64,000 bases of DNA. It comes from Flavobacterium weaverense. GTDB taxonomy: Bacteria > Bacteroidota > Bacteroidia > Flavobacteriales > Flavobacteriaceae. The stretch lies in the NCBI RefSeq assembly GCF_003688495.1, contig NZ_REFH01000008.1, forward strand, positions 1-64,000, written 5' to 3'. Position numbers and translations under genes: made by a program. The notes beneath the pieces are model-generated. The model saw only the letters and a program-made list of their open reading frames with translations, ran no database searches and had not been told where the DNA came from. Below are positions 26,300-36,791 of this stretch, one piece after another. Each line of letters opens with the position of its first letter. The first letter of the stretch is position 1.

Positions 26300-26977
26300 C
26301 TACTGCTTAATTTTGAATCGAATATACGTAATTGCTTTGTTAAATTCCAAATATTGTTTTTCGTAAAAAGTTTGAAAAGCAGTCACTTCTTCAGGGCTTC
26401 CCTCGTTTACATAAACATTATGATTAGCATATAAAACTTCGTGTCCTTCTCCATGCAACAACCCTAAAGTATAACCATGCATGAATTCACTATCCGTTTT
26501 TAAGTTTACGACTCCGTCTTTTTTAATAATTTTTTTATACAATTGTAAAAACTCAGAATTAGTCATTCTATGTTTAGTGCGCTTGTATTTTATTTGTGGA
26601 TCTGGAAAAGTAATCCAAATTTCATCTACTTCGTTTTCAGCAAAAATATGATTGATTAATTCAATTTGAGTTCGAATAAACGCAACATTATGCAATCCTG
26701 TCTCTACTGCAGTTTTAGCTCCACGCCAAAAACGGGCCCCTTTAATATCGATTCCGATAAAATTCTTGTTAGGATATCTTTCAGCTAAACCAACAGAATA
26801 TTCACCTTTTCCACAGCCTAATTCTAAAACTAATGGATTATCGTTTTTAAAGAAATCAGTATTCCATTTCCCTCTTAAAGGAAATAAATCTCCCACTACT
26901 TCCTCTCTACTAGGTTGAAAAACATTAGTGAATGTCTCGTTTTCCTTAAATCTTTTTAATTTATTTTTGCTTCCCAC
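26300..26977 (-). CDS. trmB: tRNA (guanine-N7)-methyltransferase
   Basis: TrmB methylates G46 in the tRNA variable loop. The SAM motif LELGCGKGEYSVGLA and the conserved WITFPDPQIKYKRTKHR are diagnostic. I start at GTG 26977 (VGSKNKLKRFKENE), 225 residues, because homologues begin at that point. A -7 box TAATTTTG (26996-27003) lies within the longer ATG-initiated frame and would make that ATG untranscribed. It is first in a minus-strand run with the exporter and ATL genes. Confidence 0.93.
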   Translation of the reverse strand: MGSKNKLKRFKENETFTNVFQPSREEVVGDLFPLRGKWNTDFFKNDNPLVLELGCGKGEYSVGLAERYPNKNFIGIDIKGARFWRGAKTAVETGLHNVAFIRTQIELINHIFAENEVDEIWITFPDPQIKYKRTKHRMTNSEFLQLYKKIIKKDGVVNLKTDSEFMHGYTLGLLHGEGHEVLYANHNVYVNEGSPEEVTAFQTFYEKQYLEFNKAITYIRFKIKQ

Positions 26978-26995
26978 TTTTTTAAAATATTTCGG

Positions 26996-27003
26996 CAAAA
27001 TTA
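26996..27003 (-). promoter_or_regulatory. -7 element of trmB
   Basis: TAATTTTG on the minus strand, 19 bases before the GTG start. It decides between the GTG and a more distal ATG. Confidence 0.5.
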
Positions 27004-27197
27004 AGGAATTATATAAGACCGAACAGCTAACCGTCAAAAAACGTTTTTAAAATTTACAGATTGTCTATTATACACTAGTTTTTATTTCGAAAAATACATT
27101 TTTAAAAACGCTACTCTTTCACTTTCAATTAGTAAGCAACTGCGTTTCACTTTTTATCGAAAGAATAATTCTATATCTTTAGCAAAACATTCCAATT

Positions 27198-28796
27198 ATG
27201 AAGAACTTTACTTTATCTATTTTACTATTATTATTTAGTTTTTCGAATGCACATGCTTATCAAACCAAAAGTAAGACTGCTGCATCAAAAACTACTGTTG
27301 CTACCAAAATCCCTTCATCAAGAAACACGGTTAAAATTGATAATGTAATTATTTATAAATTTTTAACTCAATATCCTAAGTTAAAAACATACCGCAATGA
27401 TTTACTTTCTTTATATAAAAACAGAAGTTACACCTCCATCTGGCTTAAAGGTGGTCGAGTTATTGAATTTGCTGATTTATTATACTCCAAAACTACCGAA
27501 TTAGAGCAGGAAGGTTTGAATTCCAAATTTGCTTATAAAGACAAAGTGGACAACATTTTTAGTCAGCAATTAAAAAAAATTCCCGCTACTACTAACAACG
27601 AATTATTGTTATCGTCAATGTATATTTTCTATGCTAAAAAAGTATATAAAGGAATTGACTCTGACAAAATAAAAGAAATTGGTTGGTTTTTACCGCAAAA
27701 AAATCTTTCATACAGTAGCTTATTAACAACATTGCTAGATGATCCTCAAGCATTAAATAAAGATGAAAAATTACTTTTTGATCAATATTATAAGTTACGT
27801 GATGTTTTACAGAAATATCGTGAAATAGAGAGAAATGGAACGTGGAACTTCATTAAAAGAGACTCTTTAATACGAGAATATAAGCCAGGAGATACTGCAA
27901 AGACAATCGGCCAAATCAGACAAAGACTTGCTGTAACCGGAGATTTACTTCAGGATTCTAAGAGTGACGTATACGATGAAGAATTAATAAAGGGAGTTCT
28001 AAACTATAAAAAGCGAAATGGTTATAATCAAGATCCTGTCGTGAATTTTAGTCAAATTAATAGAATGAATGTTCCTATTGCGCAGTACATAAAAACGATT
28101 TTAGTCAACATGGAGCGTTGCAGATGGATTGCTCCTGAACTAACAAAAGCTCCTGAATATATTATCGTCAATATTCCTTCTTATAAACTTTTCTACAAAA
28201 GAGATGGCATAACCGAATTAGAATCTAATGTTTTTGTCGGTGGTACAATGAACGAAACCGTTATTTTTAGTGGCGACATTAAATATTTAGTGTTTAGTCC
28301 ATACTGGAATATTCCGACAAGTATTGTACAAAGCGAAATAAAAACTGCAATGCAAACGGATAAAAATTACTTGTCTTCAAATGATATGGAATGGAATAAT
28401 GGCAACGTCAGACAAAAGCCAGGTCCAAAAAACCCATTAGGCAAAGTCAAGTTTATATTTCCAAATTCAAACGACATTTATTTACACGGAACACCTTCAA
28501 AGGATCTATTTGATTCTGAATATCGTGCTTACAGTCATGGATGCATCAACGTCAACAAATCAGAGGAATTAGCGTTTTTAATATTAAAAAATGATCCCGA
28601 CTGGCCAGCGGAACGCATTAGAAGCGCAATGGACGGCGGAAAAGAAACCACTTGTTTCTTGAAGAATAAACTACCGGTGCACATGGGTTACTTTACGTCA
28701 TGGGTTAATGATGCTGGAGAAGTAAGTTTCTTTCATGACATTTACGAGCGAGATGATCGCCTAGCTGAATTATTATATTCTGATGAAGTTAAATAA
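27198..28796 (+). CDS. L,D-transpeptidase (YkuD), YcbB-like
   Basis: A 532-residue exported peptidoglycan enzyme with a signal peptide (KNFTLSILLLLFSFSNAHA). Residues ~50-290 are helical and resemble the scaffold of YcbB-type transpeptidases, including a peptidoglycan-binding-like stretch. The catalytic domain carries HGTPSKDLFD and then SHGCINV with His447 and Cys449. It would form 3-3 crosslinks or attach proteins to murein. It ends one base from the stop of the convergent NTF2-like gene. A close paralogue lies at 32248-33840. Confidence 0.92.
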   Translation: MKNFTLSILLLLFSFSNAHAYQTKSKTAASKTTVATKIPSSRNTVKIDNVIIYKFLTQYPKLKTYRNDLLSLYKNRSYTSIWLKGGRVIEFADLLYSKTTELEQEGLNSKFAYKDKVDNIFSQQLKKIPATTNNELLLSSMYIFYAKKVYKGIDSDKIKEIGWFLPQKNLSYSSLLTTLLDDPQALNKDEKLLFDQYYKLRDVLQKYREIERNGTWNFIKRDSLIREYKPGDTAKTIGQIRQRLAVTGDLLQDSKSDVYDEELIKGVLNYKKRNGYNQDPVVNFSQINRMNVPIAQYIKTILVNMERCRWIAPELTKAPEYIIVNIPSYKLFYKRDGITELESNVFVGGTMNETVIFSGDIKYLVFSPYWNIPTSIVQSEIKTAMQTDKNYLSSNDMEWNNGNVRQKPGPKNPLGKVKFIFPNSNDIYLHGTPSKDLFDSEYRAYSHGCINVNKSEELAFLILKNDPDWPAERIRSAMDGGKETTCFLKNKLPVHMGYFTSWVNDAGEVSFFHDIYERDDRLAELLYSDEVK

Positions 28797-28797
28797 A

Positions 28798-29304
28798 TTA
28801 TTTGCTAGCTTTTAATTTTTCTATCAATGCATCTTCAGAAGCTTTAATTTTTATGGCTTCTGTTGAATTTCCGTTTGGAAAAGTCATTGATAGAACATAA
28901 TGTTTAATTTTCCATTGACCCGCTACTTTTACAAGTACTCCTGATCCACGACAAATTTTCATCTGCGTATTTAGAAGTTCATCAAACCAGGCTGTCTCGC
29001 CAGATTTATCAACAAAGACATGGCGTTCTAAGGAAGTAAAACTCCAAGCTTTCCCTTTGTCAAAATGCGGTTTTGCATACGCTTGAAAGTCTTTCTTATT
29101 CCAATTTTCTGTAGCATCAGTGCCAATGAAAATAGCATCATCAGTCATTAAATTAAAATAAGCATTGTAATTAGCATTAGATGCTGCTTTATGCCAATCG
29201 TCAATCGTACTATTAATTTCGTTTTTAACCGTTGTTTCATTTAACATCATTGTTTTGCAACTTGATACGGCCAGCACAATAAGTGCGAAAATTATTTTTT
29301 TCAT
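28798..29304 (-). CDS. NTF2/SnoaL-like lipoprotein
   Basis: A 168-residue protein with a lipoprotein signal (lipobox VSSC). After it comes a cone-shaped NTF2-like fold: INSTIDDWHKAASNANYNAYFNLM, then DAIFIGTDATENW and a C-terminal QWKIKHYVLSMTFP. This matches the DUF4440/SnoaL_3 group. No catalytic residues can be assigned, so it may be a binding protein. It follows the AsmA-like gene by 11 bases and is probably co-transcribed. Confidence 0.82.
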   Translation of the reverse strand: MKKIIFALIVLAVSSCKTMMLNETTVKNEINSTIDDWHKAASNANYNAYFNLMTDDAIFIGTDATENWNKKDFQAYAKPHFDKGKAWSFTSLERHVFVDKSGETAWFDELLNTQMKICRGSGVLVKVAGQWKIKHYVLSMTFPNGNSTEAIKIKASEDALIEKLKASK

Positions 29305-29315
29305 AATTTTAAATA

Positions 29316-31772
29316 TTATTTATGGTTTTTATTCCACTTAATTTTTATTTCCCCTTGTTCATCAACGGCTAGTAAATGAAGAACAATTCCATTATACCGT
29401 TTTTCTAACTTCTCTTCCTCGTCTGTAATAAAACGATCTTTTTTAGGGTTTCGCAACGGAATTGTCATCGCTAAATTAGTTCCACTTCCAAAAGAATATA
29501 CACCATCTACGTCTATATTTAAGATATTAGAACTTACTTTCAAATTATTAACATCTATTAAATCACCTTTAATTTTGAAATTTCCTGACAAGTCGCTGAA
29601 TATAATATTATTTACATTTCTAAAAGGAAAAGCGAATTTACCAATATTCGTTATAGGTTTAAAGTCAATCAGCGCGCCTTTTTTTACATCAAATTTTGCA
29701 ACACCAGAAAGAGAATTTGTTTTCAATTGTCCTCCAGAAAGCAAAGTTCCTTTAACGGAAGCAGAAGCCTTTAAAGAGCCTTTTATATCTTTAGGTTCGA
29801 AGGAAGTAATTCCAAAATTATTTAACGCTGTGAGGAATTGAGCAATATTCACATTATTAATTTGCGTGTTAGACTCTAGTGCATATTGCTTATTTACAGG
29901 AGCTAATTTACCATCAAATGAAATCGTTCCTCCTGAACTTTGCAATGCGCCGTTTTTTACAATTAATGTATTATTGGTCAGCAAAATTGCTGCTTTAAGA
30001 TTTGTAGCTTGCAATTTGCTATATACCATTTTATCAGCTTTTACATTGAGGACAACTTGGCATTTGTCAATAACGGCATACAATTGCTGAGAGAAATCAT
30101 CCTTTTTTTGCTGCTTAGTCTTAACTGCAGGAGCCGAAGTGGTAATAGCGCCAACAACCTTTTTAACATCTAAAAATGGTGCGTAAATATCCCAGTTAAC
30201 AATCATTTTTTCGGGATTTTCATAATACAACGTCATAAAGTTATCAATTCTACCATCCATAAAAACTGAACTCCGTTCATCTTTAAAATTAATTTTCTTG
30301 ATTAGTAAAGCCTCATCTGTAAAATCAAGTTGAACATCTGTTTTCAAAAATTTTAAATTTCGTGGTCCATAATTCACAATCGCATTTTTGACATAAGCAT
30401 TACCCGTAAATAATGGTTTCGTAATCTTTAAATCCATAACATCAAATTTGAAATCTAAATTCAATGTAGCTTGGCCATTTGAAAAATGCATTAAATCTTT
30501 ATTTATCAACTCGTTTAACTTCGATACAGCGAAATCAGCTTTAAAGCTCCCTGCCGCGCTCGTTTTTTCTAGATTAGAAATAATCCCTATTGGAATCGAA
30601 AATGGAATGGTTTTATATTGACCTGAAAAATCAGTTATACTTATAGTTGAATTTATATCATTGCACCCTTTTCCCTTTACATATTGATTCGTAAAAGTGG
30701 CCTTAAAAGTGCTATTCGTTATAATTCCATCTGGTATTTTGAGTTCGTTATCAACAGTTTTTGTAGAAACCACGATTTCAGGATCTCCAGTAGCGTTCAT
30801 GTCACCTATTATTGTACAACCTACATTGATTGAGTTTTTTAAATCAAATTGATTGAGTTTTTCAGTAATATTAGCACTTAGTAATTCCGAAGCATTGCGC
30901 CATAAAATATCTGTTTTAATAGCTATTGAAAAAGGTGACTTTTTAGCATCTAAACTAAAATTAGCTTTTATATCAAAAGTTTCTTTACCAATTAACAGCT
31001 TTTCGGTTGCTACGTTAATTTGGTTTTTTACTTCCGAATAATCTACTTCAAGAACCCCTTCAACCATTTTATCTTTGATAAAACTACCGCGCTGCGTATT
31101 GAAGGCCATATTCTTCGCAAAAGTTTTTAGATATAATTTCGTCGTCCAGTTATTATTCTTGAATTTCACATTGCTTCGCAAGTCGTTAATATCAAAATCA
31201 AACAACTTATTTCCTTGTTGGTTTTCTGATATAAAATGCACTTTGTGCAACAAGATTTCATTAATAGTAGAAGTAGTCGTACTTTCTGAATTTGTGGTTT
31301 TAACTTTAGATTTAAAAATAGAGGTATTTACAATTCCATCTTTTCCTTTAAATAAATGCAAAGTCGCTTGACTGATTTCTATTTTATCAACACTTATTTC
31401 ATTTACTAAAAGATCAAGTACCGCTATTCTGACTTCAATTTGTTCAGCTGTTAATAATGTACGCTTATGAACAGAGAACAAACTGTCTATTACTTCAACT
31501 TGGCTTAAAGCCAAAGTCATATTAGGAAAGCCCTTTAGGAATTTATAATTAATATCTCCTATCTTAACTGTGCCAACTATGTTTTCATTAATTTTAGAAT
31601 TAATTTGGGATACAATTTTAGCTTTATTGTTGTTAAAATAAATTGCAAAAACAGCAGTCGAAACGAATAGCAATAAAATAATCCCCACAAAGAATAATCC
31701 AATTCTCTTGAGTATTTTCTTGAAACTTTCTGATTTGAAAAAGATTTTACTACGTTCCCAAGATTCGTTCAT
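29316..31772 (-). CDS. AsmA-like family protein
   Basis: An 818-residue protein with one N-terminal membrane helix (about residues 22-45, IGLFFVGIILLLFVSTAVFAIYF). A long beta-rich periplasmic region follows, and the C-terminal AsmA-type domain contains repeated segments such as GGTISFDGKLAP and NLKVSSNILNIDVDG. AsmA-like proteins are thought to bridge inner and outer membranes and move phospholipids. It is upstream of the NTF2-like lipoprotein in the same transcript. Both are bracketed by L,D-transpeptidase genes, so the whole block is envelope-related. Confidence 0.85.
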   Translation of the reverse strand: MNESWERSKIFFKSESFKKILKRIGLFFVGIILLLFVSTAVFAIYFNNNKAKIVSQINSKINENIVGTVKIGDINYKFLKGFPNMTLALSQVEVIDSLFSVHKRTLLTAEQIEVRIAVLDLLVNEISVDKIEISQATLHLFKGKDGIVNTSIFKSKVKTTNSESTTTSTINEILLHKVHFISENQQGNKLFDFDINDLRSNVKFKNNNWTTKLYLKTFAKNMAFNTQRGSFIKDKMVEGVLEVDYSEVKNQINVATEKLLIGKETFDIKANFSLDAKKSPFSIAIKTDILWRNASELLSANITEKLNQFDLKNSINVGCTIIGDMNATGDPEIVVSTKTVDNELKIPDGIITNSTFKATFTNQYVKGKGCNDINSTISITDFSGQYKTIPFSIPIGIISNLEKTSAAGSFKADFAVSKLNELINKDLMHFSNGQATLNLDFKFDVMDLKITKPLFTGNAYVKNAIVNYGPRNLKFLKTDVQLDFTDEALLIKKINFKDERSSVFMDGRIDNFMTLYYENPEKMIVNWDIYAPFLDVKKVVGAITTSAPAVKTKQQKKDDFSQQLYAVIDKCQVVLNVKADKMVYSKLQATNLKAAILLTNNTLIVKNGALQSSGGTISFDGKLAPVNKQYALESNTQINNVNIAQFLTALNNFGITSFEPKDIKGSLKASASVKGTLLSGGQLKTNSLSGVAKFDVKKGALIDFKPITNIGKFAFPFRNVNNIIFSDLSGNFKIKGDLIDVNNLKVSSNILNIDVDGVYSFGSGTNLAMTIPLRNPKKDRFITDEEEKLEKRYNGIVLHLLAVDEQGEIKIKWNKNHK

Positions 31773-32247
31773 ACATTCTACTTTGCTATTTAGATTACAA
31801 GGTAACTAAAATTATTACTTTTTAAATTTTGAAATAGAAAAAGAGAATATTATTTACTTTTTTAAAAAACTCATTTCAGCCATATTTCAGCATTAAAATT
31901 AGAGAATTACATTATAAAATATGAAGACCTTACAACACTGATAAACAATAATTTATAAAACAAATTACTCTTTGTATCTACTTACATAATAAAGCAGTTA
32001 AATTGTATAATTTTTGGATTGCAGCGAACTGATTTATCAAAGATAAGTTTCGAAATAACATAAAATAATTTTCCAAATTATTCATTATAAAGGCATTAAC
32101 TCACGCCGCACTTTTTATTATATTTAATTGGCGCAACTTTTGTTTCTTAGTTGGTAAGCTGCTTGATTTTAGACTAGTAATAGAGCAACAGATTTGATGT
32201 ATTTTTGTACGTGATTGATGAATTTATCACGATTTAAAACTTTAGCT
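31773..32247. other. Intergenic between AsmA-like and second transpeptidase
   Basis: A 475-base AT-rich divergent gap. The only element supported is a -7 box TATTTTTG (32200-32207) for the plus-strand transpeptidase. No gene or repeat is seen. Confidence 0.5.
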
Positions 32248-33840
32248 ATGAAAAAAATATTTACACCTTTATTACTTGTTAGCTTCATGCTTTTAATTGT
32301 GCTCATTTCTTGTAAAAAGAAAGTAGAAAGTCAGCCAACCATTTTGCCAACAAGTTTAAATACTATAGATGTAGCTTTTGACAGCACACAAGTACAAACT
32401 TTCTTCACCAAGTATCCAAAACTAAAAACATATCAAAGCGATGTGGAAAAGCTATATCGCAAGCATCAGTTTCATTATATATGGTTTGATAAAGACGGAC
32501 TAAATGAGTTTTCTGGTTTATTATATAACAAGGTAAACAATTTAAGTTCAGAAGGTATTGAAACAGCAATCCCATATAAAGATAAACTAGACGCTATTTA
32601 TGACAATGCTGAAAATCATCAAAAAGCAGATATCGAAACTGAATTATTGAGTTCGTCGCTTTACTTTTTTTATGCAAACAAGGTTTACGATGGAATTGAT
32701 TCTCAAAAATCAAAAGAATTAGGTTGGTTTTTGCCAAGAAAAAAACAATCATACGTGCATTACTTAGATTCTTTACTTGTCAATCCTTCACTGATTAATA
32801 AAAAAGAAAAAGGATTGATCAAACAATATTACTTACTGAGAGACGAATTACAAAAATATCAAAAATTAGAAAAAAAAGAAGACTTTAAAACTATTGTCTT
32901 AGATCCTAAAATAAAATCACTGAAGCCCGGAGACAGCGCTACAGCAATTGCACAAATAAGAAAATATCTGTTTCTAACAGAAGCTATTTCTACTGATTCT
33001 AAAAGCAATGTTTATGATAGCGAATTAGAAACAGGAATATTGAATTTTAAAAAGAGTAGTGGAAATGCTGCTAACAATATAATTTTACCTTATCATATTA
33101 AGTATATGAACGTCCCTATTGCGAAGCGCATTAAAACTATTATGGTTAATATGGAGCGTTGCCGATGGATATCTAGTGATATTACTAAATCTAAAGAATT
33201 GATTGTCGTTAATATCCCCGCATATGAATTAACTTTTTTTAGAGATGGTAAACCAGAATTGCGCTCAAAGGTTGTTGTGGGTAAAGCGATGCATAAAACC
33301 GTGATTTTTAGCGCTCCTATGAAGCACATTGTTTTTAGACCATATTGGAATGTTCCGGCAAGTATATTGAAGAACGAAGTTCTTCCTGCAATAGCAAAAA
33401 ACCCCAATTATCTAGCGCAGCATAATATGGAATGGAAAGATGATTTTGTAAGACAGCGACCTGGCGAAACTAATTCCCTAGGTTTAGTAAAGTTCCTTTT
33501 TCCAAATTCTAATGCTATTTATTTACACGACACACCATCAAAAAGCTTGTTTAACCGCGATGTACGCGCATTTAGTCATGGATGTATCAGAGTTGCTAAG
33601 CCAAGAGAACTTGCTGTGGCGATTATGAAAAATGATCCTAAATGGAATGCTGAAAAGATTAATGCAAAAATGGATAGTGGAGATGAATATTGGTATACAC
33701 TTAAAGATAAAATTCCAGTTTACATAGGCTACTTTACGTCTTGGGTAAATAATGATGGTGTACTTCAATTTTATGATGATGTATATAAAAGAGATGATGC
33801 GCTTGCCACTTTATTATTTGAAAATAAAGAATTAAAATAG
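32248..33840 (+). CDS. L,D-transpeptidase (YkuD) lipoprotein, second paralogue
   Basis: A 530-residue paralogue of the enzyme at 27198. The two align throughout (NMERCRWI, VIFS, FPNSN.IYLH, SHGCI). Catalytic residues are His444 and Cys446 in SHGCIRV. Unlike the first copy, its signal ends in a lipobox (LISC), so it is a lipoprotein and may act at a different membrane. I start at the second in-frame Met cluster (32248), because the -7 box TATTTTTG at 32200-32207 leaves almost no leader for the earlier ATG. Confidence 0.92.
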   Translation: MKKIFTPLLLVSFMLLIVLISCKKKVESQPTILPTSLNTIDVAFDSTQVQTFFTKYPKLKTYQSDVEKLYRKHQFHYIWFDKDGLNEFSGLLYNKVNNLSSEGIETAIPYKDKLDAIYDNAENHQKADIETELLSSSLYFFYANKVYDGIDSQKSKELGWFLPRKKQSYVHYLDSLLVNPSLINKKEKGLIKQYYLLRDELQKYQKLEKKEDFKTIVLDPKIKSLKPGDSATAIAQIRKYLFLTEAISTDSKSNVYDSELETGILNFKKSSGNAANNIILPYHIKYMNVPIAKRIKTIMVNMERCRWISSDITKSKELIVVNIPAYELTFFRDGKPELRSKVVVGKAMHKTVIFSAPMKHIVFRPYWNVPASILKNEVLPAIAKNPNYLAQHNMEWKDDFVRQRPGETNSLGLVKFLFPNSNAIYLHDTPSKSLFNRDVRAFSHGCIRVAKPRELAVAIMKNDPKWNAEKINAKMDSGDEYWYTLKDKIPVYIGYFTSWVNNDGVLQFYDDVYKRDDALATLLFENKELK

Positions 33841-33886
33841 AAAAAACTACAAGTATCTTTAGTTCACAATTTTGAATTGAACACAT

Positions 33887-33932
33887 AAAAAAATGACACT
33901 AACTTATTTAAAAGTTAGTGTCATTTTTTTTA
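33887..33932. terminator. Bidirectional terminator
   Basis: AAAAAATGACACTAACTT pairs with its exact complement around ATTTAA, with A and T runs at the ends, between the convergent transpeptidase and HPF-type genes. Confidence 0.88.
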
Positions 33933-33957
33933 TAACTAAATCCGATTTAAAGAATTT

Positions 33958-34272
33958 CTAGTATGTTTTCTTCTTTTCGAAAGTAGTTTCTAGTACTTTT
34001 TTAATTTTGTCTAATGCACCATGAAATGCTTTCTCAGTAGTATCAGCATGATTAGTAACAGCAACAGGTTGCATGTTTATGGGACGAGCTTCAATAAGAC
34101 ATCTTTTGTCATTTACTCCTGATTTATCACTATTTTCATCTCCAAGATGCACTTCTAAACGAGTTATTTTATCTTCAAAACGAGCTAGAGCTGTTTGTAA
34201 TTCTTCAGAAATATAAGATTTTAAACGTGCGTTACCTTCTACGTTATTGTCTGTGTTGATTTGTACTGTCAT
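33958..34272 (-). CDS. HPF/RaiA-family ribosome-associated protein
   Basis: About 104 residues starting at MTVQINTDNN. The pattern of strands and helices (LARFEDKITRLEVHLGDEN ... CLIEARPINMQPVAVTNHADT ... AFHGALDKIKKVLE) fits the small HPF/RaiA fold that binds the decoding centre and silences ribosomes under stress. It lacks the long C-terminal dimerisation domain. The longer frame adds 13 residues that do not fit the family. It is monocistronic with a shared downstream terminator. Confidence 0.83.
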   Translation of the reverse strand: MTVQINTDNNVEGNARLKSYISEELQTALARFEDKITRLEVHLGDENSDKSGVNDKRCLIEARPINMQPVAVTNHADTTEKAFHGALDKIKKVLETTFEKKKTY

Positions 34273-34495
34273 GTTATATTTATTTATTGATTGTCTCTCA
34301 AATTTAACCAAATCATTATCAAAAAACGACTGTATTAATAAAACATTGTGAAAAACAATTAGAGATAAAATAATGTAGGTGATTAGATATATTCAATAGT
34401 ATTACTGCTGTTTTAGTACTTTTCAAAGCTCTATAATTTTAATAATCAGAACTATATAAAATTCTACATTACTAATACGCGGGTTTGATAAGGAC

Positions 34496-34530
34496 AAAAA
34501 AAACGCTATCCTTTCGAACAGCGTTTTTTT
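34496..34530 (-). terminator. Terminator after prolyl oligopeptidase
   Basis: AAAACGCT and AGCGTTTT pair around a 12-base loop; a T tract follows on the minus strand. Confidence 0.75.
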
Positions 34531-34593
34531 GAAAATATTATATTTTACAAACCTTATTTTAAAATCAAGCTCTGCACTATTAGAAGAGAAAAA

Positions 34594-36717
34594 CTACTCT
34601 AATTTAGGCAATATAACAACTCTCATATTATAGAATGTAAATGCTTGAATATCTACATTTTCCTGAATTGTTGCTGCAACAGATTTTCCAGCTCCGTGAC
34701 CTGCATTAATGTCAATTCGAATTAAAACAGGATTTGCACCCGTTTGTTTTTCTTGCAATTCAGCAGCAAATTTAAAACTGTGTGCTGGTACAACTCTATC
34801 ATCATGGTCTCCAGTTGTAATCATCGTTGCTGGATATTGAATCCCTTTTTGAATGTTATGTACTGGAGAATATGCTTTTAAATAATCAAACATTTCCATA
34901 CTATCTTGAGCCGTTCCATAATCATAACCCCATCCTGCACCTGCAGTAAAAGTGTGGTAACGCAACATGTCTAAGACACCTACTGCTGGCAAAGCAACTT
35001 TCATCAATTCTGGACGTTGTGTCATTGTAGCTCCTACAAGAAGTCCACCATTTGAACCACCGCGAATAGCAAGATAATTAGGTGACGTATATTTTTCAGC
35101 AATCAAATATTCTGCAGCTGCGATGAAATCATCAAATACATTTTGCTTTTGCATTTTTGTTCCTGCATCATGCCATTTTTTACCATATTCTCCACCTCCA
35201 CGTAAATTAGGCACTGCATAAACACCACCATTTTCCATCCATACTGCATTTGCAATACTGAAACTTGGCGTCAAGCTAATATTAAATCCACCATATCCAT
35301 AAAGCATTGTTGGATTAGTTCCGTCTAAAGTTAATCCTTTCTTATGCGTAATAATCATTGGGATTTTAGTTCCATCCTTCGAAGTATAGAAAACTTGTTT
35401 TGATTCGTACTGCTCGCTATCAAAATCCACTTTTGGTTTTTGGTATACAGCTGAAGTTCCTGTTTCTGTCTCGAATGAAAAAGTAGAACCTGGCGTAATG
35501 TAGTTCGCAAAAGAATAATAAAGTGTTTTTTCTTTTTTCTTTCCACCAAAACCTGCTGCAGTTCCTATACCTGGTAATTCAATTTCACGAATCATTTTTC
35601 CAGAATAATCATATTGTTTAACTACGGAAACTGCATCTTGCATATAATTAGCAAAGAAGTAACCTCCACCAGTTGAAGGAGATAATACGTTTTCAGTTTC
35701 TGCGATGAAGTTTTTCCAACTTTGTGGCTTTGCATTATTTAAGTCAGCAGTAACGATACGCCTGTTTGGCGCATCTAAATCTGTTACAATAAACAACTTA
35801 GATCCTTCATTTTCAATCACACTGTTAGCACTATTAAAATTGTCTACAAGAGTAACAATAGGACTATTTGCTTTTGATAAATCTTTGATATATAGTTCAT
35901 TCCCATAAGTGGAATTAGCTGCCGTAATTACTAAATAGCGATTATCATCCGTTACGCTTCCACCAACATATCTACGTTTTTTGTCTGCACCAAAAATTAG
36001 TTTATCAGTTTTCTGAGCTGTCCCTAATTTGTGGAAATATAATTTGTGCTGATCTGTTTTTGCAGATAGTTCGCTTCCTTCCGGTTTATCATAACTTGAG
36101 TAGTAAAAACCTTCATTTCCTTTCCAAGAAACACCACTAAATTTCACATCTACAATTGTGTCTTCAACAATTTTTTGAGAAACAGCATCCATGATAATTA
36201 CTTTTCTCCAGTCGCTACCGCCTTCTGAAATGGCGTACGCAACTTTCGACCCATCTTTAGAAAAATCTAATCCTCCTAACGATGTAGTTCCATCTTTAGA
36301 AAAAGTATTTGGATCAAGGAAAATAGTTTCATTTCCTTGTGCATCTTTTCTATATAAAACCGATTGATTTTGCAAACCGTTGTTCTTGTAGTAATAGGTA
36401 AATTCTCCCTCTTTAAATGGTGCGCCTATTTTTTCGTAATTCCATAATTTTTCCATTCTAGCTTTAAGTACGTCTCTAAACGGGATTTGAGCTAAATAAT
36501 CATAAGTGACTTTATTTTGGGCTTTAACCCAAGCACCTGTTTCAGCAGATTTATCATCTTCAAGCCAGCGATAGGGATCAGAAACTTTACTATTAAAATA
36601 TACATCTACCGTTGTACCTTTATTGGTTTGCGGGTATTGAATCGAATTTGACTTTTGATCTTGAGCAAAAGTTGCTAATGTAGAAGTCACAGCCATTATT
36701 AAAAAAGTTTTTTTCAT
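34594..36717 (-). CDS. Prolyl oligopeptidase (S9A), exported
   Basis: A 707-residue serine peptidase that cuts after proline in short peptides. A signal peptide (MKKTFLIMAVTSTLATFAQ) is followed by the N-terminal DPYRWLEDD motif, a seven-bladed propeller, and an alpha/beta-hydrolase domain. The catalytic set is Ser in RGGSNGGLL, Asp in DHDDRVVP and His in NAGHGAG. It is likely periplasmic. It stands alone between terminators; no regulator is seen. Confidence 0.95.
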   Translation of the reverse strand: MKKTFLIMAVTSTLATFAQDQKSNSIQYPQTNKGTTVDVYFNSKVSDPYRWLEDDKSAETGAWVKAQNKVTYDYLAQIPFRDVLKARMEKLWNYEKIGAPFKEGEFTYYYKNNGLQNQSVLYRKDAQGNETIFLDPNTFSKDGTTSLGGLDFSKDGSKVAYAISEGGSDWRKVIIMDAVSQKIVEDTIVDVKFSGVSWKGNEGFYYSSYDKPEGSELSAKTDQHKLYFHKLGTAQKTDKLIFGADKKRRYVGGSVTDDNRYLVITAANSTYGNELYIKDLSKANSPIVTLVDNFNSANSVIENEGSKLFIVTDLDAPNRRIVTADLNNAKPQSWKNFIAETENVLSPSTGGGYFFANYMQDAVSVVKQYDYSGKMIREIELPGIGTAAGFGGKKKEKTLYYSFANYITPGSTFSFETETGTSAVYQKPKVDFDSEQYESKQVFYTSKDGTKIPMIITHKKGLTLDGTNPTMLYGYGGFNISLTPSFSIANAVWMENGGVYAVPNLRGGGEYGKKWHDAGTKMQKQNVFDDFIAAAEYLIAEKYTSPNYLAIRGGSNGGLLVGATMTQRPELMKVALPAVGVLDMLRYHTFTAGAGWGYDYGTAQDSMEMFDYLKAYSPVHNIQKGIQYPATMITTGDHDDRVVPAHSFKFAAELQEKQTGANPVLIRIDINAGHGAGKSVAATIQENVDIQAFTFYNMRVVILPKLE

Positions 36718-36791
36718 TAGATTCTGTTTTAGGTTATTACAAAAATAGACAAATAGTTAGCTCTCCTCCTATGTGGAGTCTTAAATAAAAC

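Noticed and set aside
29575..31371. Several plus-strand frames inside the AsmA-like gene
   Set aside because: They are antisense to a long, coherent AsmA-like protein and show no family features.
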